From Anopheles merus (Eukaryota > Arthropoda > Insecta > Diptera > Culicidae), in assembly GCF_017562075.2 (NCBI RefSeq), contig NC_054084.1, positions 38,751,499-38,815,498 on the forward strand: DNA of 64,000 nt. The letters are read 5' to 3'. Position numbers and translations under genes: made by a program. Of this stretch, positions 27,801-41,415 are shown piece after piece (within the stretch, counting starts at the first letter, position 1; the number at the start of each line of letters is the position of its first letter). The notes below the pieces were generated by a model. That model ran no database searches. It had not been told where the DNA came from and saw nothing but the letters and a program-made list of their open reading frames with translations.

Positions 27801-30800
27801 CATGCTGTTGTCGTTGCTGGCCTTTGACCCAGGATAGGAGAATTCTGGGACGACTTCAAAAGTACGTTCAATCATCTGTACGTAACGCCTTTGGAAGATA
27901 CATTGTAAATTATCCTGGATTTTTTGTTGGTAGGGTGGCGCTTCAATTGAATGATATGATTATAAAACTTTGTTTTATTATTATTATTGCATTCTTTATT
28001 AATGGCAGCCCGTTCTGCAACGGTTTGCAAAACGTGCTTTGTGTTTTACCAGAAGATGCCTTCAAGCGCCTGATGGATAACGTTGACAAGGATTGAGGTT
28101 GAGAACTAGGCTGTCTGAAGTGCTTAAACGTTAAATGTACGTCTAGCGGGGTCAAAATATTTACTTACATTATAGACAACCGAACAATAAAACAGGCTTT
28201 TGCTGAGATATTGTAAGCCCTAGCGACCTAGCAGGGAGATGAAGATAATTGTATAAAATTACGCCGGGTGTGAAAGTGGGATGAAAATTGTGATATTTGG
28301 GAACAGGGAGAAAGAACTTGTAGGCGTTTGAACTTTCACTTTGCTAATTTTTATTTATTTGTCCGTTTGAGTTCATTTGTTTAAATGTTATAATTAATTC
28401 TATAATTAATCTAACCTTTATTCAGTCTCCTTGGTTTTATTTTCGGCAGTTTCATTTGTTTAGAAGTATTTGTTAGATACAAGCATTATTTATACTTAAA
28501 TACTTCACGATAGATAAGTTTTGTGTAATTTTAGTGGATTGCAGCTAATGATGTTGTTTAGACACAGGCACGGAAGCCCTGTCGTCGAATCGTGTTTAAC
28601 GAAACACGAAGATTGTTTCGTTGAGCTTTGAGCTTTCGGCTCGGGCGATTAGTTTATAAGTATAATTGTGGTTCTAGAAATAAACCCTCTTCTAATTTTG
28701 CAACCGAACAAGCCACAACCGCCGGTAAATATCGAACGCTAGAAAAGTAACACCGAAACATGAAAGAAAAGATTATCCGGAATCGTAAGATCGACCAGAT
28801 GTAACTATTTGAAGTTTTTTTTCAATTTAGCTTATATCTTGATTCTTATAATATTATGTAGCAAATTTTATTAAAAATTGTAAAAACAATTCGCTTTTAC
28901 TACTTTGAATATATTAAATTGCAAAGCAAAACTTAACTCTCCTAAAAAAATCATTTTCAGTGACTGTAATCGCTTGTGCATGAGCCAACAAGTAGAATTG
29001 AAAGTTAAATATTTCATAAAATTAAACTGTGTATCAAATTGCTTCACTCCTGAATCTTTCCTTGAAATCCAATTACTACGCACAACCAATTCCAGCGTGA
29101 ACGTCTTTGCCTGAAGCAAAAGAACGCCAATCATGTCCTCAAAGAAACGATCGCCCCAAGCATTTTACCCGACAGCTTCCTATTTAAGCCTCACTTGAAA
29201 CTGCACCTCCAATTCCTGGTTTATTTTCTACCTTAGGTTTGGGTACCTTCTATTTTTATGCCTTTTTTGCTGTTACTCCACTCATTTCTGGATTTCGAAG
29301 GAAATTCGATTCGCAGCAATGGGAAATCGTTATTAAAATAATTAAATTAAAACATCGTTCCCGTCATTAACACCGTTCACCGGAACCGTGAGAATTTGGG
29401 CGACGGCTGTTGATTTATAATTTCAATTTAGCCATTCCTGGGCGTTACGGAGGAGCTAGCAGGTTGAGTTTGCGTCTGTGAAGAAAGAAATCTGTCAGGG
29501 AGATGGACAATGGATGGGGGGTGCTCGTCAACGACACGGACACAGATGCTTTTATTTCACGTCAGTTTGAAGCTAATGCAAGTGATGGAATGGATTCGTC
29601 CATTCCATTAAACGTCAGCGGCATTCCATTTTGTATTGCGTCTGTTGTTGTGTCCAGTCGCTTTTATCTTAATCCTTTGTTTTAGTATCAAACTCTGCAT
29701 TTAAAGGATACTTTAAAAATCGATGAACCATGAACGAATTATCTAGCAGCTGATTGATGCTGTTTCCGTCCAAAGTGACTGCATTTAAACTAATTAGCAT
29801 TTCTTTTAAAAGCACTAGCTACAACACACTCTGGAGCTACCGGTATAAGACCGGTATAAATATTAAAAATAGACGCTTGACATCCTGCATCGCGTGAAAT
29901 TTCACGCCACCATACATCAACCGCAAAATCATAATCTTAAAAGCTCATTTGAAAGCATCCACATCCTTACTAAATCAGTAGAAAGCACTATCAGTTGGTT
30001 ACTGTATTTGTGGAAGGTTAAATTTTCTTTTACCTAGCTTCCTTCATTTTTTTTCCGCCTTAGGATTTACTAATTAATTGTACGTACAAAGTAATAGTTT
30101 ATGAAGTAATTATCATTTTAAATCAGTTTTCTAATTACCATTCGGTGAACCGCGCTCTTATTCTTTCACGTCTCTCGAATGTGCAACATAAACGGGAACT
30201 AAGCTAACGAAGGATTATGGACGCGTTTAAAATTAAACACGGTGGAGCGATCAGGTTTAAACGAACGATGGTGGAAATGCTCCTATGGTGAATCATTTGC
30301 GTTTTCATTACTGGTTTTGTGTGTGAGTAAGTGCTTGTCTTTTTTTAATTAATTTCCGCCTTCTGTTAAGTGAAAGCTTTTTTTCAGCTAACTGCTACCG
30401 AGGAAGTGGATGTGTATGTTTTTGCGTTAGTTTTCCTGATATATGCTTACGAACCATTGGTTGACAAAGGAATGTGTGCATCTTAGCTTATCCTCAACAC
30501 GTCTCAATTCCCAAGTGGTAAGTAAGCGGCAAAGAACACGTGAAAGCTGATGAATAAGGAAAGTGTGTATCTGAGAATCTTGTTTCCCGCGATATGATGG
30601 GAATAGGTGAGAGATTCAATCCGTACTTTAAAGTGATAAAAACAAGCGTTATCGCAAAGAACTTAACCCATACAGCGTCGTTTACATTTTGTGTAATTCA
30701 ATTATGTAAAATGCGTGTAGTACTTTGTTTCAGTGATTTTAAGCGAAATCCGCTTCGCATCTTTTCTCGCAACAGTACATCCACGTACGTACCTGTCACT

Positions 30801-33800
30801 CAGCAACGAATTCCGTTTTGTGGAATTTAATGAATATAAACTGATTTTTTCATAAATTTTCAATGTTTGCGTGTTGCAAGGTCACAACAGTGTCAACATT
30901 TGTTTGTGTTCGGTTCAGAATCATAGACAAATATGTCAAATGCCTTTTGAAATCTGGAGAATAGTGAGTCATTTATAGTATCACAAAACCGATCGAAGGT
31001 CGGAATAGGTTACGGTCCAATGCCTAGAAGGACAATCCAGAGACCATTCGGTAAATATTGTAGCAAAATGTTGCCTTTAAAAATATGAGACTTAGTCGAC
31101 TTTATTCTGAAATACAAGACTTACAGAATTAATATTTTTGAACCCTTGGGTACGTGTATGTATGTTGTGGTTTTTTACCCTTGTCCTGCTGTTATCCACA
31201 TTTTGCTTATAATTAATACTATGCAATCCTCAGCCATCAGTTCGTCTTTCTAGTTCAGGAAACAGTAAAAAGCTCAGCTCGGTAGCGAGACAGCATTATA
31301 TGTTCCTCTTCTACCCGCAACCAGTTTAAGATCCTTTGTGCAAAGATGGCAGTTGTAATGAAAATAATGCCACTTGGGAAAAGAATAAAAACCAGGGTCT
31401 TTAGTATCCAACGGGAAAAATCAGCAACATACTTTCCCGGCCTTACTGCGATGGTTTCCTATGTTCTGTTGGAGTACAAACAGCTTTCGTAATTATAAAC
31501 TCTTCCTAGTCCCGCAGGAAAAACAGGTCCCACTCAGACATATGGCAGGATGACGCTGATCCAAATGCGCTGCAAAGTCATCCATCGTCTGCTTTGGGCG
31601 GTGGTTTGAATGTCTTTGCCTGTTTTCTTCACCGACAGACGGTCTGACCCAAAAATATGCCGTACAGTAACAGTTTAATCTAATCAGCCGAGCTGAGATT
31701 TTGCCAAAGACAAGCAAGTCATTTCCCTTGATTTGAACATGTAATCGTCCGGACCGGTACTAGTTGCCAAGAGTGCGCGTTTTTGGCAAATTTAAATCCT
31801 CAAATTGAGTCCATGCTTGACCATGAAATCCACAAGCGTGTTCATTTGCTCGAAGCGGATGTTGCGGCGAAGCAGCCGGTTGCGTGTAATCGACACAGGA
31901 AGTGGTACAAGAGTTGGTAAGACGACTGCAATGACTTCAGAATTGCACAACTTTTGATGGCAATATTTTGTAGCGTAAGCGGATGTTACGCGTGTGCGAG
32001 GGAAAGTACATGAGACTGGTTGATAAGATGCTATTTTGTCTATTTTGATGATGACTCAAGGTTCTTCTCCCAACACATCGATATAACGCTTTGGTGATGT
32101 TCCGAGGTATGCTGTTTTTAATCCCGGTATAATGAAGATAGAAATGAAATTTTTGATACTAGATAAAGGACGATATAGTAACAATGCACGACCAGCGAAT
32201 TGGAATTTGTGAAGTATGTACCTTGCAATAGCTATTTTTGAAGTTTCTAAATACCTGGTACTCGTCTATCCAAACGTTTTGTTTTGAACCGTTCCCCCAA
32301 CCATTCCAAAAATATCAATATTCAACATTACTCTCGACAATGATTCGTTTGATTTCTTAACGGTAGATAGATTTGTAGCTAACGAGCAGAGTACGAATGA
32401 GGATATTTGCGCAGCACTCGATCTGTGTATACACTGAGATGGTGTACATATAGCACAACATAATCCACACAACATCGTTTCAGACAGGTTCACTGATCCA
32501 ATGAAATATAACGGTGGCTATAGCGGTTTAGGTTTAGCGATTTACTTATAGCGGTAAAGATGAGAGGATGTAGCAAACTAATTATGAGATAAAATTGCAG
32601 CAAAGCAATCATTGGAGCAAGACACGACTTCCAGGAAGGTTATGTACGATGAGAGAGCCACCCCCCAAAAACGTCAAAATGACAGCGAGGTATCGAGGCC
32701 TTGACAGCAGGCAATGAGAGTATCAATCTTACCGCGAACGTCACCGTGAACAAAAGCAAAGCTGAACTGAATACACTGACTACACCTCTCGTTTCCTTAT
32801 TCCTTACAGTTATTACATTCAATTTCATGTAAATATGCGTCCGTCTTCTGCATGCAAGGAGAAGTTTTTTTTACGTACCGTGAGATTCATTCCTCCGGAA
32901 TCAAGCACCAACGGACTATGTTTCTAGCAATTCAAAAATCTAAAAGACATCGGTGACGCTACCCCTTACTAGACGCGGCACAGTATGTACTACAGCTAAA
33001 ACTACAGCCACGAATACCATCATCGGATTTTGGCGTTGTATCGATGTAATCCTTTTTATTTAAGCGAATACTTTACACTTTTGTTGTTACTTTTCCCGTG
33101 CTTTGCTACCTAGCATAAGCTTCTTAACGGAATTGGAGAGTGCTTTTAAAAAATGGAGATTTGCAAACAGGAGCTTAAGAAAATGCTCTACAGCTCTACT
33201 CCAGCAACATTTCGATATTATAACGCTCAGGGATGTTGCTAGAACCAAATTAGGCGAGGATTGTGAGGGTGTGTAATTTTCTTTTAGCTTGAATACCTGG
33301 AACAATTTGAATCATGCCACTGTTGGACTGTATTGAGAACGCGACTATTTAAATTCAAATTTAATTTAAAATCCAAGAAAGCAGCAACTTTAGGCACTTG
33401 AAAATGTAGGGCTACATACGAAATATGCACCAGAATATGCATGTGTTATGTACAGATCTGCCCAAAACAAAATCCCCATGCCCACAATCAATGCGACCAA
33501 TTCGTCTTTAGCCGAGAAAGGCAATAAAAAGAGGATTGAATTTCCATCCATAGTTTTGTCATTATACAGAACACTTGAAACACCTCATACAGAGATAGCG
33601 TAGGCACCTCAAAAGTAAAAGTGTTGACGCTAGGGAAAAAATCGTGAAAAGGTGGGAAACTATTATTCCACCGTTATAAGGTAAAGCCATTAGCATATAT
33701 ACTCTAATTGTAGATACGAATAAATACTTGCTATTAAGATCTCAAAATGTAAAAATCACTTGAAACAGAGTTGGAAACTTTTTCTTCCTCGTTTTTGAAA

Positions 33801-34098
33801 AGGTGATACTGCCAGCGCGTTGGCAACGGTCTCGTTTAGTCGTCAGATCGAGCTTAAAAGGTCTTGTAAACATCTCGAAAGTTTTACAGGCTAGTATATA
33901 ATTAATACACTCAGCTGTGTGTACTTCCCTTCGAGCCAAATATGCTTTGTACGTTCTTTCGCTCCCCAAGAATGTTTACATTAGCTTCCGTGCTCTGCAA
34001 AGCGCTGCAGAATGGTCGGTGTATTAACGACCAGAGCAGTGTATCCGCGTGTAGCATATTCGAGCCGGTTTGTTGCGTTTGACGGTAATAACTTCTGG
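27801..34098. other. Giant cadherin intron, AT-rich stretch
   Basis: No gene was found. At 28552-28752 there is a 201-bp piece starting TGTTG and ending TAACA with TATA-like and AATAAA words inside, which could be a solo LTR, but no target duplication is visible. A short direct repeat ACCGGTATAA lies near 29839-29860. Open frames are all short. Confidence 0.5.
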
Positions 34099-34100
34099 TA

Positions 34101-36065
34101 GGGTATATGTACCAATAGTGGTGCAATTTTTAGTGGTACAAATGAGTTTCAATGGACTTAAAGTATCATGAAGGTAAATTCATGAATTTTTTCACACATA
34201 GCAATTGGAATATGTTTTATCTTTGCAATCACAACACGTCAAATTTACGAAAAAATACATATTTTTGTGACTGCATCGTTGTACCTATAATGCTGGTATG
34301 GTTCCTATAATCGTCGTATTGTGTTTCTATAGTGGTGGTAAACAAAGATGCATAAAAACCGGTGTATAATGTCAATGAAACTTAGTTTCGAACCTGATTC
34401 CGTATGAATAGCAAGGATTACTGCCATAATTTCAATTTCTTACATAATTTGATCGAAACAAAATTATGAATTTGGTTGATGTAAATATTGACTAAAATAC
34501 TGTATAACACCTGTCGGCAACCCATACCCGGAAGAGGAAGCTTGATTTAAAGTCGATTTTTCACTCAGCCAGATAATCAAAATTTGGCCTTTGTTTGGTA
34601 AATTACTGACAGAAAACTCATTTATGTTGATTTTTTCAAATGTCATATTCATCTCGATTTGAGAACTAAAACAACTATAGGAAACTATGCCTATTTTGCG
34701 TACATAAGGGAAAGCAGGGAAAAACGGACATATGGGGCAAAATGGGCACCCTCTATTTCAGCATTTTTTGACTACAAAGATATTTTCCAATCCTCAAAAT
34801 GTATTCATTAGAGTGTTCTATGAACACCATGTAAGTTTCATAACCCTTACATAACAAATAACTAAGAAAAAATCAAAATAAGGTTTAGCAGCATATTGAT
34901 TGAGTATAGAGTATAGAGCATATTGAGAAATTTTTACCACTTAGAAAATAAGCTTAAACGAATGTCACAGGGATGCGTTGAAGTTTTTCATGATATATTT
35001 TTAAAGATATGATATTTCTTTACAATTTGTCTGAAGAAAGCAAGGTGATTGAATGCGTATTTTTACTAATATAACAAAAAAACCAAAAATGCTTCACGTG
35101 GGGCAAAATAGGCAGTTACGCTTGGGGCAAAATGGGCAGTTGCTTTTGACATACGGTGCTTGGTGAGGCTATGGTGTTGTATTTGTCGCCTCAATAATGT
35201 TAACCGGCACAGCTTCAAAAGATTCGATTTTGTAGATTACAACGTTTAAAAAATGTTTTAATTTTGATCATATATTTTTGGAAGAATTTTAAGGGCTTTC
35301 CTGAACAGCAAAACAAAGGATAGAACGCAAATACATTTCACGAAACGTGTGCAAAAGCATAGACCTAAGCACAGTTGTTGTGGCCCATTTCGACTCAGTG
35401 TTTTGACGTTTCACAGTTTGTTTACATATGCCCATTTTGCCCCAGGGCTATGCCCATTTTACCCCGCGTGTCAAAAAAGCTTCTCGTTAAACATCAACTT
35501 TTATTTAATATTATTTTCATGTTTTTAAGATGTTTTCATTCTATGTGGCAATTTTAAATTCATAGATAAATGGTGGAGGCATACAATAATGGAATAAAAA
35601 TTGTGTTTTGTTGCAGATCCAAAGGAATATTCAGTAAACTGCTTTACATGCCCATTTTGCCCCGCTTTCCCCTATGATAGCATCATCGTAAAAAACACTT
35701 TAAAATGCGTAAATATGGTCAAAAGCCAATAAATTTTAATAAAACAATATCATTTGATAACAATAATGTTAAAATACTAGTGATTGCGTTATTATGTGGT
35801 CATTTAGAAAATTAACAAAAATATGAGTTTCGTAATAAATTTTTTCTAAGGTTTTTGGAAAAATGTTGACACATTTAACATAATAATGAATTTTTCGGTC
35901 CCTACGTAACAGAATGGCCCCATTTAACTTTTAAACCCTTTGTAGAAGGTCAGAACTTGTCACACTATGATAAAGAATTTAACTACTGTTAATTTGTCGA
36001 ATGAGACGCATTTAAGTGCAATACCACCACTATTGGTACTACCATCACTATAGGTACGTTTACCC
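34101..36065. mobile_element. Outer TA-flanked inverted-repeat DNA transposon (non-autonomous)
   Basis: The left end GGGTATATGTACCAATAGTGG (34101 on) and the reverse complement of the right end (GGGTAAACGTACCTATAGTG, ending at 36065) form imperfect terminal inverted repeats, with TA on each side (34099-34100, 36066-36067). TA duplication is the habit of Tc1/mariner-type transposases and of many mosquito MITEs. Just inside the ends are repeated ACCACTAT/GGTAC-type words about 20 bp apart (34279-34345 and 36019-36057). No transposase frame is seen. A second element (34707-35672) interrupts it, and without that the element is about 1.0 kb. Family name unknown. Confidence 0.8.
34707..35672. mobile_element. 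Inner TA-flanked transposon with GGGGCAAAATGGGCA repeats
   Basis: The left end AGGGAAAGCAGGG and right end CCCCGCTTTCCCC are inverted, flanked by TA at 34705-34706 and 35673-35674. The word GGGGCAAAATGGGCA (with small variants) occurs three times on the plus strand (34734, 35100, 35124) and three times inverted (35429, 35451, 35649). No transposase-like frame is present, so it would need an enzyme supplied elsewhere. It sits wholly inside the element at 34101-36065 and so inserted later. Such internal repeats often serve as transposase binding sites, but that is inference here. Confidence 0.82.
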
Positions 36066-38290
36066 TATCTAGGACCGTGTTGTATGTTGAAATTATTTCA
36101 ATGTCAAATTTTTTAAATTGTGTCACAACCAACTTTTTTTTCTTGGTTCATTTTCTTTTTTTAATAAGAAAGAGCATTATAAAGTACAGAATTTAGGCTA
36201 GCAGAATTTGGTTCCAAAGATCCATTACACTTAATGATACATACGTACTCTTCTTTAATCAACATGACAATCAGAAGTTTTATGTTTTTTATAAATTCTT
36301 TTCTATATAGATTACTTTCTTTATATTAAAAAACAAAATAGTTTAATAGATTGGTACATAAATAATTAACTAAACACACACAACTACAAGCAGAAACGAA
36401 TTCATCATTGATTACGTTAGATCCTTATAGATTCCAATTCATTAGGGTTAAATGTTTCATAAGTGCTTAGCAAAATAGACGAAATAATTATATCGTAACC
36501 ATCAATAACGGTTAAAAGATCAGCTGCCTTCATCAAAACCTTCCCACCTCATGAAGTAACATGATTCTACACTTCCTAGAAGCTAATCCATCACAAACAA
36601 ATCATATTAGCGTGTTTGACGGTTGAAGGGATAAGAAGGTTTAACTGGTTGTAAAGCTAAGTTATGACCTGGTTAATTTTACGGTTGTTGATTTGCGTCG
36701 CTTTACGCACGCACGCGAGCTCTATTATATTCGCCCGTCACAAACCCTGCACATTAAAGGACCTAATTTGTCTCAGCGCTAATCGACAACTTGTTTGGGT
36801 GCCCCAAAAAGACAAGAATTCTCACTGGTCGCATTTCACGGTACCGTGGAATGAGCACTGGTACAGAATTTTGTCTATTACCAGCGAGCAGCTCGTGCTA
36901 TTATATTCCATTTTAGTCCTTTGCTTTTCCCAATTTACGCACGAGTACCAATGCGCTTTACAACCACCACCGGGGAAACGGGGCGATACTTGGCGTCCAT
37001 TTTAGATTGTTCCTTTGCTCATATTTTTGAATCACCAACGCTATATTTATTAAGCCAGCCAAGCTTAACCGAAAGCCGGTGGCACATTAAATCACCGGCT
37101 CTGGAATAGCAGCGAAGTGGATTGAAAAGCCACACTGATTGAAAAATCAGCTAGTTTTCAACCTCGGGCACACCATGGTCATGGCCTTGACTGACTTTCG
37201 TAAAGGGATTAATTAATTGAATTAATACCCACCTTCCACCAAGCGTATTCCTTGCTAGTGGAAATGACAGCATTTTTTTAATATTCGTTCAACCTGCTTG
37301 ATTCCATTTATAGATTTACGCTTATTTCGGATTTGCGAAAGGAAGCCAGACAGCAACGCTACGGTTACAGCCAGATGGTTTTGGTGATTGAGAAAACACG
37401 GTCGGACCGGCATTGGAAGAACTTGTATAGATGACTTGGTGGTGGTTCTGACGTTGGTGGTGCTTCCTGTTTAGAAGTTTTCCTACATTCCATCACTAAA
37501 ATAAACCTTCCCATTCGTTTGCATTTGTAGTCGATCAAAAGTTATCATTGTTTAAGTATGTGGCCTAGTTTTGATATTGCTTTGCTCATTCAAAATTAGT
37601 TCAAACGTAACGAAACCGAAGCCTTAAAGCTTGAGATACCAGCTCTTACGCCAGCAAAAACTATACTTAAAAATAGCAAAAAAGAAATCCTCATCAAACA
37701 TTCCACGCAACTGAATCGCGGCATGTTTGCGTGCGAAATGTTTCAGCGCGTTCCCTGCTTCTTGTTTGGAGTGAAGAGTGTTGCTTGTTACTTCAGTAAT
37801 AAATAAATGCCTTTCTTGTTCGGCGATAGTGTAATGAATGCTTTTGCGAGAAAAGTTTCCGTTTTGTGGCATTTTTCTTTCAGTGGTCAACTCATTACCT
37901 TTGCTATTCCAGTTTAATGTATAAACACTAGATTCATTATTCATTTTAAAATCTTCAAACATTAATACAACGACTTTGATAACGTAGAGGGTATAAGATT
38001 TTCAACTATTGCGTACCGTTTATTCGGATGATGTTCGATGCTGAATGGAAAATGTGAACCAAACAAGGTATGTTTGCTGTTCACGCCACAACACGAAACT
38101 TCAAGTGGTCAAGTGATGACGGTTTGTGTTATTAAGTTAGAAAATGTTTTATTCGACATAGGTTTCAAAATGAATGCTTGTATAATTGCGCATTTGTATA
38201 TGACGTGGAGATATAATGATCAACATTGAGCAGTGCAAACGGATATTTTAATGGTTTATCAATACAGTTTTTTTCCAAATCAGCTTTACG
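36066..38290. other. Giant cadherin intron between transposon relics
   Basis: No gene is supported. A plus-strand frame at 36664-37005 (113 codons) begins with a hydrophobic MTWLILRLLICVAL stretch and lies in a GC-richer patch, but has no family match, no downstream exon and an unremarkable remainder. A minus-strand frame at 37624-37962 (112 codons) is also unsupported. Confidence 0.5.
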
Positions 38291-38291
38291 T

Positions 38292-38326
<35 letters not shown>
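38291..38326. repeat. (TTTA)9 microsatellite, tail of the retrotransposon
   Basis: Nine perfect TTTA units on the plus strand, (TAAA)9 on the minus strand, directly at the 3' side of the retrotransposon relic. A simple-repeat tail rather than poly(A) fits CR1/RTE-type elements better than classic Jockey. Confidence 0.9.
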
Positions 38327-40760
38327 GTAAAATATTTGCATGGCCTTCACAGTGATAACTTAAACCAACGATCTGTGATGACACAACGTGTAACCGCTTC
38401 TTAAGACGCTTTACGTATAGAAAAAACACACATAACGCATCGCGCGTAATGTGTAGCACTCACTCACTTACACTAATAATAGCAAACGATTGCACTACTC
38501 CCTTAGATATTAGATTAGAATTATATTTTATGTTATAAATAAAATTATTATACGAGTGACCACCAAGCGAGCAACAAGCCAACTCATTACATACACCCAA
38601 AAGTAGTGAAATCAGCTAGAACAAGCCCATAGATCTAACATTAATAATTATTCAAGCATTCAAGTATTCAGTTTTATAGTATTCAAGAGTGTTAAACAAA
38701 ACCAATAGGTTATTTTTATACGTATCAATCGAAATTTTATGAATTTTTATAAGATGAGTTAAAGCTGCCAGACATATACAACAAAGGTTCGTTATAGCTA
38801 TAAAGTCGTCTTCTACTACGTATGTCGTTACTTAAATGTTCATAGTGTCTAAGCATCTTAGCTGGAGTATTTAAACTTAATCGTGCTAACAGATCTGGAG
38901 CGTCGATGTTGTGTGTTAGCATTTTTGCATCAAATACACTGTAGGCAACCATACTATTTGACAGATTGAATTCCCAGTATCCTTGCGCGATAAGGAGCGT
39001 CGTGCCGAGGTGCGTTGATTGGGATACGACGGGTGTAGTTTTTTTTACGGATTCTAGTTTCCTTATCCAGATCGACGAGTAGGAACACCATAAAACAGAA
39101 GAATACTCCAGTACTGATCAGACAAATGACAAGTAAAGTGACTAAAGGCAATGTGTATACAGTCTTAGAATGGCGATTAACAAAGCCTAACATTTTGTGC
39201 GCTTTACTTATAATAGTCTGGTAATTGACGTGTAAATAAAATTTAATGTCAAGCATAACCCCTAGATCACGGATAAATGATCGTTCCAGGTCAGCACCTA
39301 GTTGCTTATAATCATAAATCATGGGATTTTTTAAACGATTAAAGGAAAACATGGTACATTTGTCCACGGAAATAGACAGACTGTTAGTTTCACACCAATC
39401 ACAAACCTATCTAATAGCTTTTGGAGCTCAATGCAGTGACATGGCACACGAATTACATTTAAAAAAATTATATCGTCAGCATACATCAAACAATTATGGC
39501 TAGGCAGTATGTACGTAACGTTATTAATATATAAAATAAATAGCAATGGTTTTAAATTGCTCCCTTGTTGAACTCCTGATGGGTTACTGAATGAATTTGA
39601 GGCGACATCATTGATTTGAACAGAGTATTTACAGTTTTTTTAAATAAGAGGTCAGCCAAACTAATAATAAGAGACTGAGAACTCCAAAAGTTCTAGCTTG
39701 GCAAGAAGCGTAGTGTGGTCTACGCGATCAAACGCCGTTTTCAGGTCTGTGTAGATAGTATCAACCTGACAACCTGCTGCAAAAGCCTCGTGACACACGG
39801 TGCAGAACTCTAGCAGATTTGTGGTCACAGATGGTTTAGAGACAAAGCCGTGCTGTCGAAAAGAGATGATAGAACGGCAATAAGCAATAAGTATCATAAA
39901 CTAACATCTCCAGAACCTTGGCAGTAGCATCCAGTGATAATTGTTTGTAGAGAAATTTTCGCGTTTTTTTATGCACTGGAGTCGTCCAAGACAATTTCCA
40001 ATGGGTAGGGAGTTTGCCAGAATGTAACGAAACATACAAGAGGTGGTGTAATGGATGCAAAAGTATGTTTATACATCTCTTCAATAAATTAGATGGAATA
40101 CCATCAGGTCCAGGGTTGATTGCTGGTTTTAGTGTTTTTAGTGTTGCTGATATCTTCTCAAGTAATATATTCACGTTGGACACACAAATGGTAATAGCAA
40201 CTCTAGGTAGAGTTTGAAGCGCAGTAGATACTTGTCGTTGATCACGATGTTCAGTGGAAAATTGATTATCTAACTTATTAGCAAAAGCGTTAGCAATTTC
40301 TGTTTGTTTGAAAATCATCTTGCAATTTTGTTGTATAACTGAATGTATGCTGTTATCTGAGCGTGTTATTATCAATTCGATGTGGCTCCAAAAACGCCAA
40401 GGGTATTTGCGCATTGACAGCTGAAAGCCTGTTACATAACGATGGTGCAGGACACGATTAACATATCGATATTTAGAATGTGCCATTCGATAGATTATTG
40501 TGGCATCATTTGATCTTGTGTTACAGAATGCACGATAATCTCTTTCTTCAATTTTCATTACTTTGGATAATTCAGATTTAATCTAAGGTGGACCTTTTCT
40601 AGTACCGGATTTGGGACAGCAGTCAGCAATAGCATCCCCTAGCAAATTATTAAAAACACCAACAGCAACATCATTATTATTAGCGTTAAACAACACTGAC
40701 CAATCACACTTAAGGAGACATGTCGTCGTGCTTTACATGGACTGTTAGTTTGTCGTCAAT
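38291..40760 (-). mobile_element. Decayed Jockey/CR1-type non-LTR retrotransposon
   Basis: On the minus strand, in order: DWSVLFNAN and PKSGTRKGPP upstream of the polymerase (about 40.6-40.7 kb); INPGPDGIPSNLLKRC and LPTHWKLSWTTPVHK (fingers, about 40.1 kb); QHGFVSKPSVTTNLLEF and YTDLKTAFDRVDH (about 39.75 kb); SGVQQGSNLKPLLF (about 39.57 kb); MYADDIIF, the catalytic YADD box (about 39.48 kb); DLGVMLD and KAHKMLGFVNRHSK (about 39.2 kb); and the C-terminal LARLSLNTPAKMLR, NEPLLYMS (about 38.8 kb). Frames change at least four times, so it is dead. The 3' end is a (TAAA)9 tail at 38291-38326. The 5' end near 40760 is approximate. It lies in the host gene's direction, 0.65 kb from the exon at 41416. 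Confidence 0.9.
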
Positions 40761-41415
40761 CACATTAAAATGATCAACTGTGTTTCAAATTAAACCGGAG
40801 AGTATTTTTTTTCTTTTATCTCCATACAGTTGGTATGGTATGGTATGGTACCTTCGCACTCACATCAACAAACAACCACACATACTCACCCACACATATA
40901 TCCACACAAACAGAGGAAAGCGTACAGTAAAGACGGACGAACTCGAATGCATTACAGCTGTAGGCTACCCAGGAAAACGGTGTCGAGAGGAGAAAAGTAC
41001 ACAAAAAATGGAAGTAAACATGACTTCTTGCTCAGGCCGACATCGTGCACTCCCACGTTGGCTTTCTACAGGAAAACCAACGACCTTTGGGATAACATGA
41101 GGTATGCTTTTTAATGGGGCTGAGGACTCACCGCCTTGTTCAAGAATTCATGCTTCGACGCCCTTATCAGAGTCCATAGAAAATTATCTGAATGAATTGG
41201 CAAATATTTGGTATAACATTATTTATGTGTTTTCCTGCTGACTCTCTTCAAGATAAAGGCATTTTTGAAAATGAGTCTAATTGTTTAACGTTTCTTACTA
41301 AGTGAAGTGAGGAAAAATATTGATAATTTTTTTTTATCACTTACTATCAACTTTTTTTGTATATTTTTTCAAGGAAATTTTTCAAACATTATGTATGGTG
41401 TATCAAAATACTTAC
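40761..41415. other. Intron just downstream of the alternative cadherin exon
   Basis: This holds a short (TATGG)-like run near 40834 and a CA-rich patch (40859-40911), but no gene. Regulatory intron sequence that would choose between alternative exons might lie here, but none can be identified by eye. Confidence 0.5.

Noticed and set aside
28552..28752. Possible 201-bp solo LTR (TGTTG to TAACA, with AATAAA inside)
   Set aside because: No target duplication and no second copy in the window, so the ends may be chance.
36664..37005. 113-codon plus-strand frame with a hydrophobic start
   Set aside because: A leader-like start alone is not enough. There is no conserved pattern afterwards.
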